Shown in pieces: positions 1 through 12,233 of a stretch of 64,000 bases of DNA. The stretch covers positions 15,031,275 to 15,095,274 of the forward strand of contig LS997562.1 in NCBI GenBank assembly GCA_000469685.2, written 5' to 3'. The position numbers were made by a program, and so were the translations under genes. A model generated the notes under the pieces. That model did not search any database. It was not told where the DNA came from and saw nothing but the letters and a program-made list of their open reading frames with translations. Every line of letters starts with the position of its first letter. Position 1 is the stretch's first letter. The stretch comes from Haemonchus contortus. Its lineage: Eukaryota > Nematoda > Chromadorea > Rhabditida > Trichostrongylidae.

Positions 1-386
1 CAGCGGGGGTAAGTTCAGTATGAAAAAGGGTCTATTCAAGGACTTTGAAAGGAAATCGTTAGACGTAATTATCTCGCGTTTTCTAATCTGAATCGCCTCA
101 GATTTCTTATTCCAGTGTAACCGGTTTATCCTGAAGCTACTTGCCCGAACTGTACTCTGATATGCGAGGAGCTGTTGTTCCTCATTCGTCACCGCGGCTG
201 TTAACAGGAAGCCTGAAAAGTGCTGAGTGCTGTCGCACCTTGCATCATCTCAATGTTCCATTGAGACAGGTGTTATGGGAAAAAGGCCTAAATGAAGAAT
301 GGCTGACCCCGAATTATCTGACGGTCCTCATGTTTAGGGTAATCGTCTCAAGATATTTCAGGAACCACTCATTGAGTATCACTCAC

Positions 387-537
387 ATTGGAAACGTAAT
401 CGAGCGCTTTTGTAGCTTTCCGCTTCTTCTCTTCTGAGGAAGCCCTGCACATCTTCCACTGCACATAATGAGCTGTGAAGAGGAGAAACAGATGCAACGT
501 CGTGAGCAACAACAGAGAGATGGATAAGTGGTTCTCA
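387..537 (-). CDS. Isolated exon of an unidentified membrane protein (partial gene)
   Basis: On the minus strand a 151-nt open segment is bounded by a textbook acceptor (TTTTTTCAG, just above 537) and donor (GTGAGTGA, just below 387). It encodes a hydrophobic stretch (SISLLLLTTLHLFLLFTAH) followed by a basic, charged tail (KMCRASSEEKKRKATKALDY), as in a membrane helix and its cytosolic flank. The rest of the gene would lie partly left of the window. A GC-poor stretch around 120-200 could hold another exon, but its phase does not fit. I do not recognise the family. The call rests on splice sites and peptide composition only. Confidence 0.35.
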
Positions 538-1414
538 CTGAAAAAAGTCATATTGCAATCGAGTTAGAAATATTAACTCTCATGCAAATGCTCAAAGTTA
601 AGATTGAAATATCATGCAGCCTAAATCTTGTAGTATTTACTTCCTGCCTTTCTGCCCTAACTAGTCACCTCTCTTTTCATTAACATTAGCTTCGGCTGAA
701 TTTTAACATCACCAAATACATCTCAAGCACCTAACGCAAATGGTGTTCTCATTCCTATACACACTGATGGAGCGGCTGGTATGTATAATGCAGCGGTCCT
801 GCCACTCCTAGGTCCGAGCGGTACACACCACTGGTACTGACAGCATGGCACACAAAGGCACAGTTCACGATAATTTTGAGGTACCAGTTTTTATTCGAAA
901 ATCGGAAGTATAGATTGGGAATAGTCCATCGATCAAGACGAAAGCGAGAGAATTCGCCGATTTCGAGAAAAATATGGCTCCTCAAAAGTAGGGAAAATAG
1001 AGGTTGGACGAGATCGCCATGACGGAAATAACATGGAAGGGGTGTTCAGACGAGATTTCAGCTATTGCGATTGCACAAAGAGCTGACTACATCAGGCCAG
1101 AACTGTACAGAATTGTCTTTCACTGTCGTGTAGGTCATGAAAATTTGTTTGAACTTACTACATGAGCCCCCTTGTGATCGGTGCAGCCTCTACAATGCCG
1201 GTGAAACGATACACATGGGGCAATCCTTGAGCCTCTATAACTTCCTAACTAGACCGTTTTCCGACCTAATAGTGCCAGATATGGTATACGCGGGGGCCTC
1301 AAATTCATCCTGTAGGGAATCTCAGTGACCATTTTTGCCGTAAACTGTGCCTTTACGGTGGTGATACACCACTTTACGTTGAATAGATAATGCAACACCG
1401 ATCCCCGCGCTAAG
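538..1414. other. Intergenic, nothing supported
   Basis: Short open frames occur on both strands, but none has a recognisable motif or a convincing splice-site pair. Confidence 0.4.
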
Positions 1415-1700
1415 GGAGGTGGTGTAGTGGCAAGTGCCGCACTGTCACGCACGTATGATCATATGTTCGAATCTCAGATCGGTATCCACCTTAGCATTCA
1501 CTCTTGTTGGGTTGCTTAGTTGGTACCAGACTCTTATGAGAGGATAAAAGCGCTGACATGTACATTAGAGGACTACCACAAGTCATTGTATAGGCCACAT
1601 ACGCAATCTATATGTCACTATGATTCTGAATGGAATTTTCATGAGGGTGCATCCATCAGACGGGATCGATTAACCCCTCAAGGACTTCACTATTTTTTTA
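1415..1700 (+). mobile_element. tRNA-derived SINE, copy 1
   Basis: The 5' head reads like a tRNA promoter: an A-box-like GGTGTAGTGGCAAGTG, then a B-box-like TGTTCGAATCTC about 45 bp later. A conserved body follows, with recognisable islands (GAGGATAAAAGCGCTGAC, TTGTATAGGCCACATACG, CAGACGGGAT). The same head and body order recurs five more times in this window on both strands, with one further head-only copy, which identifies an interspersed family rather than a tRNA gene. The copies are divergent, so this is an old insertion. Confidence 0.8.
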
Positions 1701-2764
1701 CACCTTAAATTGGCAGTTTCCCCACAGTAGAACGCCTTTTATTCATAAAAACCTCATTTTCCAGTCCACCAATCCAGAGCTTCGAGAAGTTCCCTACAAA
1801 AGCTGAGTATACTATCTACATATCTAGGAATCTCTTAATTGAATACCAAATCCATCAACCTCGATGTCTTTTTTAAATGAATCTTCTAAGTTTTTGAACA
1901 ACTGGGAAGTAATTTTCTAATTACAAGAGACCAAGACTTTCTATGACCATCTTGAATTCTTGGTCATCCTTCAATCCGTCCGCTAGAGAAGCTGTTTCTG
2001 ATAAATGGATAGTAAACTCGGGGAACCGAATCTGACTGAGGGCCTGGTAGTTGATTAGCTATCCGCATTCCTGGGTGGTACTGAGTGCAAGAGGAGGCAT
2101 GCGATCTAAACCACTACCGCTGACGAACATCATATTTGGGAGTACAATTGTTTCCCATCTCTCTGACAACAAGCCGATGCTCCAATGTTCACATGGACTT
2201 TCTCCTGCATAAGCTATGTCATTCCCGAAAAGCAGAAGCATGGTAGGTTTCTGTGGCAGAAGTGGGAGATTCAACTCTATGTATGTGCTTGAGTCCCTCG
2301 ATGAGCTACGAGCACATCTCCCAGATGTCATGGCATGCCCTTCACAGCTGCTATCCCACTCTTTGTACTTTAGACTTACCGCCACCATGATCACATCTCG
2401 TCAGTCCATGGAGGTATCAGAGAAAGCAGTTGTCGTGCGTCAAGCATCAGCTTACCATTGCACTTACACATGTCACAAGTGCGACATAAGCTAAGGAACA
2501 TAACCGCTCTCCAACCATCACACCCGTGGGGGCAACTCGTCCGAAATACCAAGCTCCAAACGTGAAGATTTGCGAAGGATGGGTCAAAATTATGATTACA
2601 GCGCGCGCTGACGCTCATAGGAAATTTTTCTGAGTTTTTAACAATTCTTTCGATTTCTTCCATCTTACAAGGTAGATTACAGTATTACCTACCTGATGAT
2701 ACTAAACTTCTGGTAGATTTTGAATATAGTATAAGCGTAACTAATCCGTGAATCAAACGTCGCT
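1701..2764. other. Intergenic, no gene supported
   Basis: Open frames of 90-110 codons overlap on opposite strands at 2059-2663. None shows splice sites or family motifs. Confidence 0.4.
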
Positions 2765-3814
2765 TTGCATCTACAAGCACTTTTGGCACGGTGCATCTAC
2801 AAACGACCTAGCGTAACAAGGCAGGTGGTACATTCAATCATAAGACGCTTTCGAGAGTTGGGAACCATTGCAGATAGGAGAGGTAAGCCTAGGAAGCCTG
2901 TGGTTATATTCAGGGGGAGGGGGTTAGTGAAGCAGGGCGAAGGTCTACGTAGCAGAAAAATTCATAGTCCAAAATGGCTGAAAGAATGGATATCTCACGA
3001 AGTATTCGGCGCGAAATCGTGAAGCATCACCTGCACAACAACGCTTTTATACGATCAGAAATGATTTTCCAAGTGACCAGGCTGAAGATAAAAAAATGTT
3101 GGCTCTTAAAAGCTGCCCCGTAGCATCCGAAAAAAAAATTGTCGTACGGAATTCCTGTTCACCGACGAAAAGATATTCACAGTGAAAGAGGTGCGCAATA
3201 AGTAGAGCGATGAGATTTATATGGAGTATAAAGAAATGAAAGTGATACAGCGCCTGGTTCATTAGCCTTCTGTGATGGCCTGTGCTAACATTGCTATGTT
3301 TTTGTAAATTAAAGAGTTAAAGTTGAGAACCTGCTCGATCTCTCCGTACGCAATAGGACACTTTGGTGATTCAAACCGGTCATATCGTCAAGATGAAGCT
3401 TCTGATCGCAGAACAGAAATTGTCTAGAAATTTCGTAAAAGGGGTTCCTTGAGTTCATAACCTTCGATGAGTGGCCACTCTGAAGCCCTGGCCTAAATCT
3501 CATGGATGTCTCAGTGTGGTCAGCCTCTAGGATGGAACCATCCGTTAGCCCAAACAAGAAAAGAAATAATTTTGAAAATGCCGTGCAAAAAGCTGGGATC
3601 AACTCGATGACCTTAGCTGCGTGCCACCGCTAATGTTGTCCATCATGGTCTCTAGAGTTGGGCGAAAGCAGAAAGCAATGGATCCCAGTCTCATTGTTCA
3701 GTTTTGATAAGAGATTAGTGATAAAACTTTAATGAGATTGGTTTGCTCTATTGCCTTTCTATTCGTTTTCTGCGATGTGATGTCTGTGTAGTCATAATTT
3801 TGGCCCACCCTGTA
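2765..3814 (+). pseudogene. Mariner-type (IS630-Tc1-mariner) transposase relic
   Basis: A helix-turn-helix-like N-terminus (VHSIIRRFRELGTIADRRGK) starts near 2825. Further on, in shifted frames, are the transposase hallmarks: LFTDEKIFTVK around 3155-3190 (first catalytic Asp) and a decayed DLNPMD block around 3470-3530, read as GLNLMDVSVWS, so the catalytic region is damaged. Stops and frameshifts interrupt the frame throughout. At 3791-3814 the sequence ends in TTTTGGCCCACCCTGTA, the complement of a typical mariner terminal repeat. No intact 5' terminal repeat was found. The element is dead. Confidence 0.75.
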
Positions 3815-4409
3815 TATTGAGGCCTCCTTTCGCCGTTTGTCCCAGGTACAGCTAGTTGCAAAATTAATCTCATCGTATGCGCCCCGAAAGAAGCAACCAC
3901 GGTCAGTTGCAGGCGAAAGAGAGGAAAGGAGCTAACAAGATCGGTATATGATTTATCTGTTGTAGAGTAAAGAACCCATTTGGAGGTAACCAGTGGGGAT
4001 AACGGGTCTTCATCACTCAGCCGGCACCGCTAAGACAATCAACGTCTGGCATTCATTAGGTACCTTTCAGGGAGTTTTTTCAACAAAACAGGGGCTTCGC
4101 GGGAGGTGTCATCAATGCATTTACCCTCTTCGAGCCTCGAATTACAATGCCTCAGTCATTTACTTTTTTCAGGGATAAAACCATTCACTCGATTGTCCAT
4201 TTCTCGAACATTAATCACTGATTTTCAGTTTTTTAAAGACTTTTGTTAATGCTTGTTTCCCATATTTTAAATGAAGAGAAGCCGCAGTAAAAAAATGAAA
4301 AGGAATAAAGGGGTCCACCGTCATAGTATGTACTTCCCAACAGGTCATAATGTAGTGTTTGAACTTGCAAACTCATGAACTGAAGACTGACAATGACTTG
4401 CAGGGCAAC
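3815..4409. other. Intergenic, nothing supported
   Basis: AT-rich sequence downstream of the minus-strand gene that ends at 4410. No recognisable feature. Confidence 0.4.
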
Positions 4410-5482
4410 TCACATGGTAACTGCACCAATGAGAAGAAGGACTGCCGACACTATCGAGAAAATAAAGAGATTTCGGCACAATATTTTGTCAACAGAGCAT
4501 CCATAGTTGAAAGGGTTCCTACAATAGAAATTCATTGTCAGTAGAAACAGGCTAGAGCTTGAGCTCACTAAGATTACCGTACCTCTGCTTATCCCAACTC
4601 TCCACTTCCTTTCGTCCAATCTGCACAAGTCGTTCCATAGCTTCTTTTGTTGAAATCCCATTTGTGTACAGAAATTCATCTTCCATAAAAGATTCTGCAA
4701 AAATTAAATCACTTCCACCTTACATGATCCTACCTTACATGATCCGGAAAGGCTGGAACTATACCATTAAGAATGGCTTCGGTGACAGATGGTGCGTGTT
4801 TTGAAAACAATACAATATAAGAAAGCTGAGTAAAGACAGTGATAAGATATCGTTGTGAGATATTTCAAAGTGATAGAGGCAAAGCCCAACATTTGAAACA
4901 ACAGCAGTTCCAAAAATCTTCCTCTTCTTCTCATAAATCTGCTTCATAAAGCCTCACAGCCAATCTCCTCGAGGAAGCCTACTGCAGGTCTCGTAAGGAC
5001 GAGATTGTGGCTTCGTTGAGCAAATGAACGAAATAGAAATGTCTATTTTCTAAACTTCTTTCCACACGATCCACTTGACCAAACATTCGGCCCAGCTTTG
5101 CTGAGGTTGAGGTTGCTTTGGTTCATCTTTTCAATCATTCTTTTAAGAAATCGTCAGCTCCTACTCATAAGGAAATTTCACTTGTAAGCATTGCCTTGGT
5201 GCCTTTCTCGGGCTTAAAAGATCGCCGTTGCATTAGCAGAACCCCCGTACCCGCAAACGCTTCTGAGAAGAACCCTGAAGAAACAATCTTTAAACTTGAG
5301 CGAAATGACGCAATCCAGCATAGGTTCCGGTGAAAAAGTTAAGGAGAAAAGGTTACTGTTCGGACCAACGAATGACTGGGCAAAAGCTAATAACCTCGAA
5401 CACCAGACCCTAGTGCTTTCTTCGAAAGGTTGGAAAGGTTTCTGACAAAGAACGCTTTTAGAAACGTACCGGTTATGTCCAT
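4410..5482 (-). CDS. Unrecognised small protein with C-terminal membrane anchor, multi-exon
   Basis: Minus-strand model, 5' to 3': 5470-5482 (ATG GAC ATA ACC G), 5182-5274, 4983-5100, about 4900-4938, 4765-4825, 4583-4694, 4410-4518. Most boundaries are good donors and acceptors and the phases agree, except after the third exon (donor at 4982), where the frame is off by one. The product is about 165 aa. It starts MDITGFFSEAFAGTGVLLMQ, has a charged middle (MFGQVDRVERSLENRHFYF; TNGISTKEAMERLVQIGRKE), then NPFNYGCSVDK and a terminal hydrophobic helix (NLFIFSIVSAVLLLIGAVTM-stop). It is therefore probably a tail-anchored membrane protein. The family is not recognised. A 4-codon upstream ORF ends directly at the ATG (TAAATGG). 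Confidence 0.55.
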
Positions 5483-6261
5483 TTAGTTAGTGTTCATCTT
5501 AAAGATGGACAGTGAATCCAATTTCGAAAAATCGTCACAACAATCTTGTAGTTTTTAATGATTCATCCTCGATTGTTCAGATTCACAGGGAGCGTTCCCA
5601 AAACCACACACCGTCTAAGCCGACTTCAAATCGCCCTACGATAGGGTGCTTGCCTATTTGCCTGAAAAAGCGGGTTCACCTCCTCGCGGACTTGAACTAT
5701 CTAAAATACGCGCTCTGGGAGTATTCGGAGCAGAAGCCTCCGCTACATGGCTTCAAATTACCATTCAAGGTCACGCTTTACAGAAAATGAGACAAACTGG
5801 ACGTCAGCATTTTGCGTCCTGTGATCTGCGTGTCTCAATAAATGAATACAAGCGATAGTATTAAGGCAAAGGCAGATATTAAGATATAAGGGGGACAAGC
5901 CAAGGAAGTAGTCAAATAAATATAAACATACAAATAAGGGCGATGGTAGCACTACACGTTGGCGAGCTATAATACCATTACATATCATCTCGGCGATTCA
6001 GCCAGAAGGAATTTATATATTCGTGTGTGTGTGTATGGTGTGTGCTTGCCGCATCCTGTAAATCTATCCCCTGCCGCACCCAGCACCTGACTCTCCTTTT
6101 TCCTGAATTGTAACTGTTTTAAGTCTATCTAGGTGAGTCTCGTGCTCAGTTAGTTCCATTATTTTCCGGTTTTCTCATTGCGCTTTTTTTTTCATCTACT
6201 CTTGACGACTGAGGTACCTTTACCCCTAGCCTTGTAGGACTTTTCTATAAAGGATATGAGG
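5483..6261. other. Intergenic; short GT microsatellite
   Basis: Contains a (GT)n run near 6023-6036. The overlapping open frames at 5512-5858 have no homology I recognise. Confidence 0.4.
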
Positions 6262-6550
6262 ATAAAGTTCTCGGCGTTAATCAATATTGCCTGAAAAATG
6301 CGCCCCGCTTTCAACTTCTATTCAGAATCGTAGTGGCGTAATGAGTGCTTATGTGGCCTATACAATGACTTGCGGAGGTCAGCCGATGTACAAGCCAGTG
6401 CTTTTATGCTTCCAGACGAATCTGGTGCCAATCAACCGACCCCGGGAGGGATGGAATGCCTGGTTGCCTTAGGTGGACATCGGTCCGGGAATCGAACCCC
6501 TGATCATGCGTGTAAGATAGTGCGCCACTTGCTCCTACACTACCTCCGAT
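6262..6550 (-). mobile_element. tRNA-derived SINE, copy 2
   Basis: Minus-orientation copy of the family at 1415-1700. Read on the plus strand it starts with the conserved 3' body (AAAGTTCTCGGCGTTAATC) and ends with the complement of the tRNA-like head (GGGAATCGAACCCCTGATCA, then CCACTTGCTCCTACACTACC). The B-box is well preserved (GGGGTTCGATTCCC). Confidence 0.8.
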
Positions 6551-7488
6551 CATACTTTGTACAATTTTCTGGTTATTGCCTAATTTCTTTTGATATGTGA
6601 ACATTATTAACGTCGCCAACAAATAAATATAGAAACATTATTTTGCTGCGATTCCTCAAGACATGAAAAGCATCAAGACCGCTGTGGCTGATCAACCTAG
6701 GGTTCTGCCAGGCAGAGCATCTAACTGACGACATCTCAAAGAAGGCTACGAGATTATGAACATAAACGACCCAATACTTGTCTATTACAGAAAAATTGGA
6801 AATCCAATTTATAAACAGAACATACAGAAAAGAGAGGTGATTCTGCAACAGAATCCTGAAAACCGACAACCGAAAACGCTTTCGACAACATCAGCACAGG
6901 CGTTTGACTACGCTTTATAAATAGAGCGATTTTGGGTAATGAAGGCCTGCTTACGGACTACAATTCATGTGCATGATCAGAGGAAGCACGGGAACCACTC
7001 TGCAGCATCATATGCGTACTTATTGACATTTTGCTTTTCCCTAGGCAAAACTGACATGTTCTCTAATGGAGATTACTATGGAAACGGGTCATAGAGTATA
7101 CTTCAGATATGCAGGATCAATTACTTCTTCCCGTCAAAATGATCCTTTCCAGTGCTTGATTGGAGCAAAACAAAAATTTGACAGCATATAATTAGCTATA
7201 GAGAACATCGAAAAGACGGTTGACGGAAGGCTCCCAGGGGGCGTTCCTCACTGCCCACCCAGGTGCTACCACGAATAGGCTAATTTTCGCCGCTAAGCGC
7301 CCTCTTCGGTTCAATCCTGTGCCGCATCAATTAATCCTGTCGACAGCACCTTCTTAAGCAATGGCTGGACGGCAGTAACTGACTCGATAAAAGAGCAACC
7401 TGACGGAAAACAAAGTCCAAAATTCAAAAAAAGGAACAACGACGAAAATGAAAAGAAACTGCATTAGCTATATATTAAAAAGAAAAGG
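6551..7488. other. Intergenic, no gene supported
   Basis: One 98-codon open frame (6573-6869, minus) is hydrophobic, but has no splice context or recognisable family. Confidence 0.35.
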
Positions 7489-7763
7489 ATAAAGCTTTTG
7501 GCGTTAAGCAATCTCGTCTGAGAGATGCGCCGGGCACTCGACTTCCACTGAGGATCGTACTGGCGTAATGAATGCGTATGTGACCTATACAATGAATTGC
7601 GATGGTCAGCCGATGTACAAGTCAGCGCCTTTATCCTCCCGGACCAATTAATCGACCCCAGGGGTGTGGAAGACTTGGTTAACATAGGCGGATATCGGTC
7701 CGGGATTTGAACCCCTTACCATGCGTATGTGATAGTGCGCCACTTGCACTACACCACCTCCAC
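7489..7763 (-). mobile_element. tRNA-derived SINE, copy 3
   Basis: Minus-orientation SINE, the best match to the inferred family consensus. On the plus strand it begins AAAGCTTTTGGCGTTAAGCA and ends CACTTGCACTACACCACCTC. The B-box complement (CGGGATTTGAACCCCTT) lies near 7700-7716. Confidence 0.82.
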
Positions 7764-10700
7764 CCAGCTAGATATTGATCCTATAAATTATTTAAATCAT
7801 AAAACGGCAATTCAACACACATTCATCAAATGAATGAGCCTGATAGATGAAAACCGTGTTAACAAGGCTAACCATAAGATGGGTTTTCAAAGAGTTCCAC
7901 GGATGATTTTTCAGACAGATCCATGGAAAACAAGCTTCAAAAAAAGAATCGAGAATCGATCTCTTGCTTTTCAACCGTTTGAGGGTTAAAAATCGTTTGA
8001 ACGATCTATTGCAATGATTTCATGGACACTGTAACGTGCCTTAAGTTTCAGAAGGCGTTCTTGCCTAGCTCTTCCTCCACCTTGCACTCGCGTGTTGACA
8101 TTCAATTGATTAATTGAGGAAAGCGATCAAATGGTAGACCTAAGGACAAAAGAATCATTCATACTGAACCCGCCCAGAATCCAAATGAAGGTTTGATTTT
8201 CTTCAAACCAATGGCTTCTGCTCAATTGCTATCCTTTATTCATTTTCATCGGTCTCTAGGTTGCTCCGAAGCAAAGGTTGTCCTCACAGGGCGTCTTTTT
8301 CTGACTTCACCTCTTGTGCGTTTGCTTTTGGTGTTCCCACTTCTTCTAATGGGATCCAGCTCAAAACGAAACAAAACTGCTGAATTTTGCCTTTTGATCT
8401 GCCCATTTCGATATTCCCTCTCTTCTACAATTTTTTGGCTTCTCATCTTTTAGAACTCCATTAACTTGCCTGGTTGTCAACCTTTGACCTTTCCAACTTT
8501 TCCAAACTTATCTTGAACTCGAGGCTGTTTAGAACCAAGTTATGAATTTATGTTGCAATTAACGTTCAGAGAATGCTCCGCCGACCGCAGAGGATTTTTC
8601 CCTCGCCTCATTCCCAAACCCATCTTTTCTCCTTCCCTTTTCTTCCTGCACTGCTCATCTTCCCTTATTTCTCTCAGTGTATGGGTTGTTATTGAACCTA
8701 AAGGGAATTGTTCCCTCATTTATGAAACTAAAATGGAGCAGAACGGGTTGAGGGGAATCATTTTAAGGTGGCAGATTGAACAGTAAAGTAGATGAGTACA
8801 GATAGGTAGGAGTTAGAGGAGAGGGAGGGGGAATGGGGAAGAAGGGGCAGCACTGGAGCTAGGTAAAGATCATGAGAGTTCAGACGACGAGTCATGAAAT
8901 CCTTAGCAAATGTTGATGTTAAATGAAAACTTTCCGCTACAGTCTGCAGTTCAAAGTGCATTCTGTAAAATCGGCAAGGGCACGGTGCAATCGAAAAAAA
9001 AAAGAATCAAAAGTGAATGTCTGTTAGAACTGCTTGGAGGAAAACAAAGTAAACTCTGGAAAAGAAATGAAGGAACAAATAAAGCGTCATCAAATCTGTT
9101 TCAGAGTTCCTGATGTTCATTGTTTTCACATGTCTCCAGATCCACGCATTTGAACGATCTGCTACCACCTGATGATACCTTACCTAGGAATTTCCGTAAT
9201 TCTCTAAAGCATCTATGACTTGGTGGGGATGGATAGTTGAAAAGCTCACACAAAAGAGGGGGAGTGTCTGATTGAAGAGGATAAGATGGGGAAAAGCTTA
9301 CATAGATCAAGTACTGGATAGCTGCATCATAGTCACAAGGATTCTAATGTTTACTTGGATTACATTAATGAATTGGATCACGGAGATAATCCTCAGAAGC
9401 GCCTCCTGATTGCCACCATATCCCACTCCATAAACAGCGAACACTGATTACCAACTCAAGCTGTTGATCAGTTTCTCAGCTAACAAGACAGCATAACTGG
9501 TAGTATAATGCTGTGTAAATCGAATACACCTCTAAAAGCAATGCCTGGTTCATGACGAGGCGGTAATTGTTTGGCATCTAGTCCTGGAATTACGGCCACG
9601 GACGGACGAGTTTTGCAAACAAACAGATTTATGTAACGGCGGTTTTGAGCAAAACGATCTGTTTGACCACTACCGATGCCTCAACAACTGACTACTCTGC
9701 TAGCCATACAATTTCATTTCGAGAAGCGGCCCTTCTTGAAGGAAGCCTGGCTTTTGAATTACCTCTTGAACATTGAGCTCTATATCGCACAATGCTTCGT
9801 TTCGTTCTTCCTCTAAAGTACCCTTCTCCAAATTCCTAAGAATTTCGGATGAGGACATACTCAGAGACTGAAAACGAGACTATCAATAACTACGGTGTTC
9901 TAAGCCTCTACCATCAACGAGTTTACCAAATGGAGCCAGGATAAGAGAATAAGAATGCCCAAAAAGTCCAGATGATGGTTTGGGCAAAAGGATCCGAATT
10001 TGCCCATTTCGGTTGATTTCAATTCTTTAAGATTCCAAATGATTCTGATCCGAGCTGTTCTACCAGCCCCACACATGGCCGCGGTAACTATATTTTTTTG
10101 CAAGTCTGAGCCTTTAGCCTAATTTCATTCAAAATCTATCCTATCCTCCCTCTCATCTTACCAGCTGAACCACTGGTTAAGTTACCCAGATTATTTCTCG
10201 TAGAGTAACTTTTTTGTGACCGCTTGCAGAACAACGAAAAAAGGTGATCCTTTACTGTAATGGAACCCTTCATGTCGTGGCTGTAACCTTATAGCAATGA
10301 ATGAATCGAAATTTGTTTTCCTTATATGGGTACCGACTTCAGACGGTCCTTATCATTACACTTATCACTATCACCTTTTGCCAGCCACTTCGTCTTATCG
10401 TGTGTAACACAATAAAGTATCGAGTTTACATCGTAAGTCTCATAAGGACTAGCTAAAATCCCAAAACAACCTTTCCCAGCTGCCCATCTCCTCCTCCAAT
10501 TCCTTATCCATAATCCCTAGAGGTCCAGTAACACCCTACTCGCACATGGGAGCAGCAAGACTTCAAACGATGGGGAAGTAGGAAGTGATCTAACAACTTC
10601 TTCAGTTAAACGCCTATTATCAGCTCATAACAAATTATATCCAGCCTGTCAACGTGCATCTGCTATTTCGAAGCATTACACAATCCCACGCCAAAGTGTT

Positions 10701-12224
10701 GAGGCTCCAATCTTCACGCAGAAGAGGCAACCGTTCTAAAAACTTCTGCCGTCCAAGGTTTCTCGTCTGCCCCTTCCAGCTTTTGTAGCTCTCTGTCACC
10801 CGCCATCCGCACACTCACCCGCAGCCTGACCCCCTTCAGATTTGGAAGATCTCGACGATTTAGAGAAATAGGGGTTATGGATTTATCGTCACACATGCAC
10901 ACCGACATACACACACACTTGGTAACTATATATAATGGGATTACTGTATAATGAGCTCCTAATGTGTTTCTTTCAAAACTGATAGTAGTGAAAATGTAGG
11001 AAGAGGGGGTGGCTTTCATTCAACAGTGGGACTAGAACGCACAGAAGAGGGTTAGCCAATCTCACCTGCGTTTAGATACGGTTCCCAGTAAAAAAAAGAG
11101 TGTAGTTTTCTACTAAGCCTAGGGAGGGGAGGAGCATGGGGATGGTTGAGATGATTACCGCGTGCATGAAGCTGGAATGAAGGAACATCAAACATTCAAT
11201 CGATTCACCCACCCAAGTGTTCCTTCCCTCCAAGGCTCAGGTAAGGAACCATACTTCTCGTTTATGAAACGTTCCTAAGCACCATTAGAACTCGACGAAG
11301 CAGGCTACCCCCTCTTCTCTGCGCTCACAGCGATGCCACCTCCCCCCTCCTCCTCACCCCCCCCCCACTACATTATCAGCCTTCTAGGAAAGCAGGGGCA
11401 CTCGAAAATGCGCTAAGTACCATTTTTAAGGATAACCGTGTTTTCTAGCCATTGCTTGTTCTGATTTCTCCGCGCTAACACATTCACAGCGCAATATCGC
11501 GCTCTACCGCCATTTCGCGACTTGAGCGCTGGTCTAATTTTGAGTTTCGCCCAAATCAATTTCCATAAATAAAAAATCATGGGATCCATTGACATCATTC
11601 AACGCCTATCAATCTTGCGATTCGTGGGAACGTGGAAATGAGGAAAGCACGTGATGAAGGCAGAGACAGCCAATCAATTGGCACGTAATCCTGGCGGGTA
11701 TTCCCGCTTTTTCACGCTTCCATGATTCACGGGATCACTAATACCAACGGCTTTTATGATTCACGGTATTTCAACGTAAATAACATCTAACTAACTTGTA
11801 ACCAAGGCAGTCTTCTAATTTATGCGCTTTTATTTCCTCTATGCTTCATTTTTTCTATTAGAACCAAGCGAAAATCCAACGCAACTTCCCATTTGGGAGG
11901 AATTGTCGTTTCGACTACTTTTGTTAACTAAGAATTTAGGTTAGTTTCAAAAAGAAAATGGGAGTTATCATTCGGTTTTCCTTAGCACCGTAGCAAGGTC
12001 AGGGTGACATAGAAGGGATAAATAATAAGAAAACAAAGTATGCACCCAAAATATCTCCAAAATCACAGGCCTCAAATGTTCGTGTAAAAGAAAATACCAA
12101 TAAATGAAGTAGTGCAAACTGATTTAGGAAAAGAGCAAAGACTTTACGGGAACAGAAACAAAATGTGGGAAAAACCTTAGTTGGACGAGTTTCGCTGTGT
12201 GTCGCGTTCGCCTACGGAGAGCTC
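7764..12224. other. Long intergenic region without supported genes
   Basis: I read both strands and found no spliced gene with recognisable motifs. It contains a poly-C run near 11357, a short (CA)n tract near 10908 and scattered open frames of 60-100 codons that overlap on opposite strands. An undetected fast-evolving or non-coding gene remains possible. Confidence 0.35.
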
Positions 12225-12233
12225 GTCCACTTG
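12225..12233. repeat. 9-bp target-site duplication, left
   Basis: GTCCACTTG abuts the left inverted terminus of the element at 12234-13553. The identical 9-mer follows the right terminus. Confidence 0.85.

Noticed and set aside
6480..6550. tRNA gene
   Set aside because: The B-box-like GGTTCGATTCC belongs to the head of a SINE copy; the full cloverleaf and the expected acceptor stem are not present, and the same head recurs with the SINE body.
11350..11370. Poly-C run as a regulatory site
   Set aside because: Homopolymers of C or G recur at several places in the window without consistent gene context.
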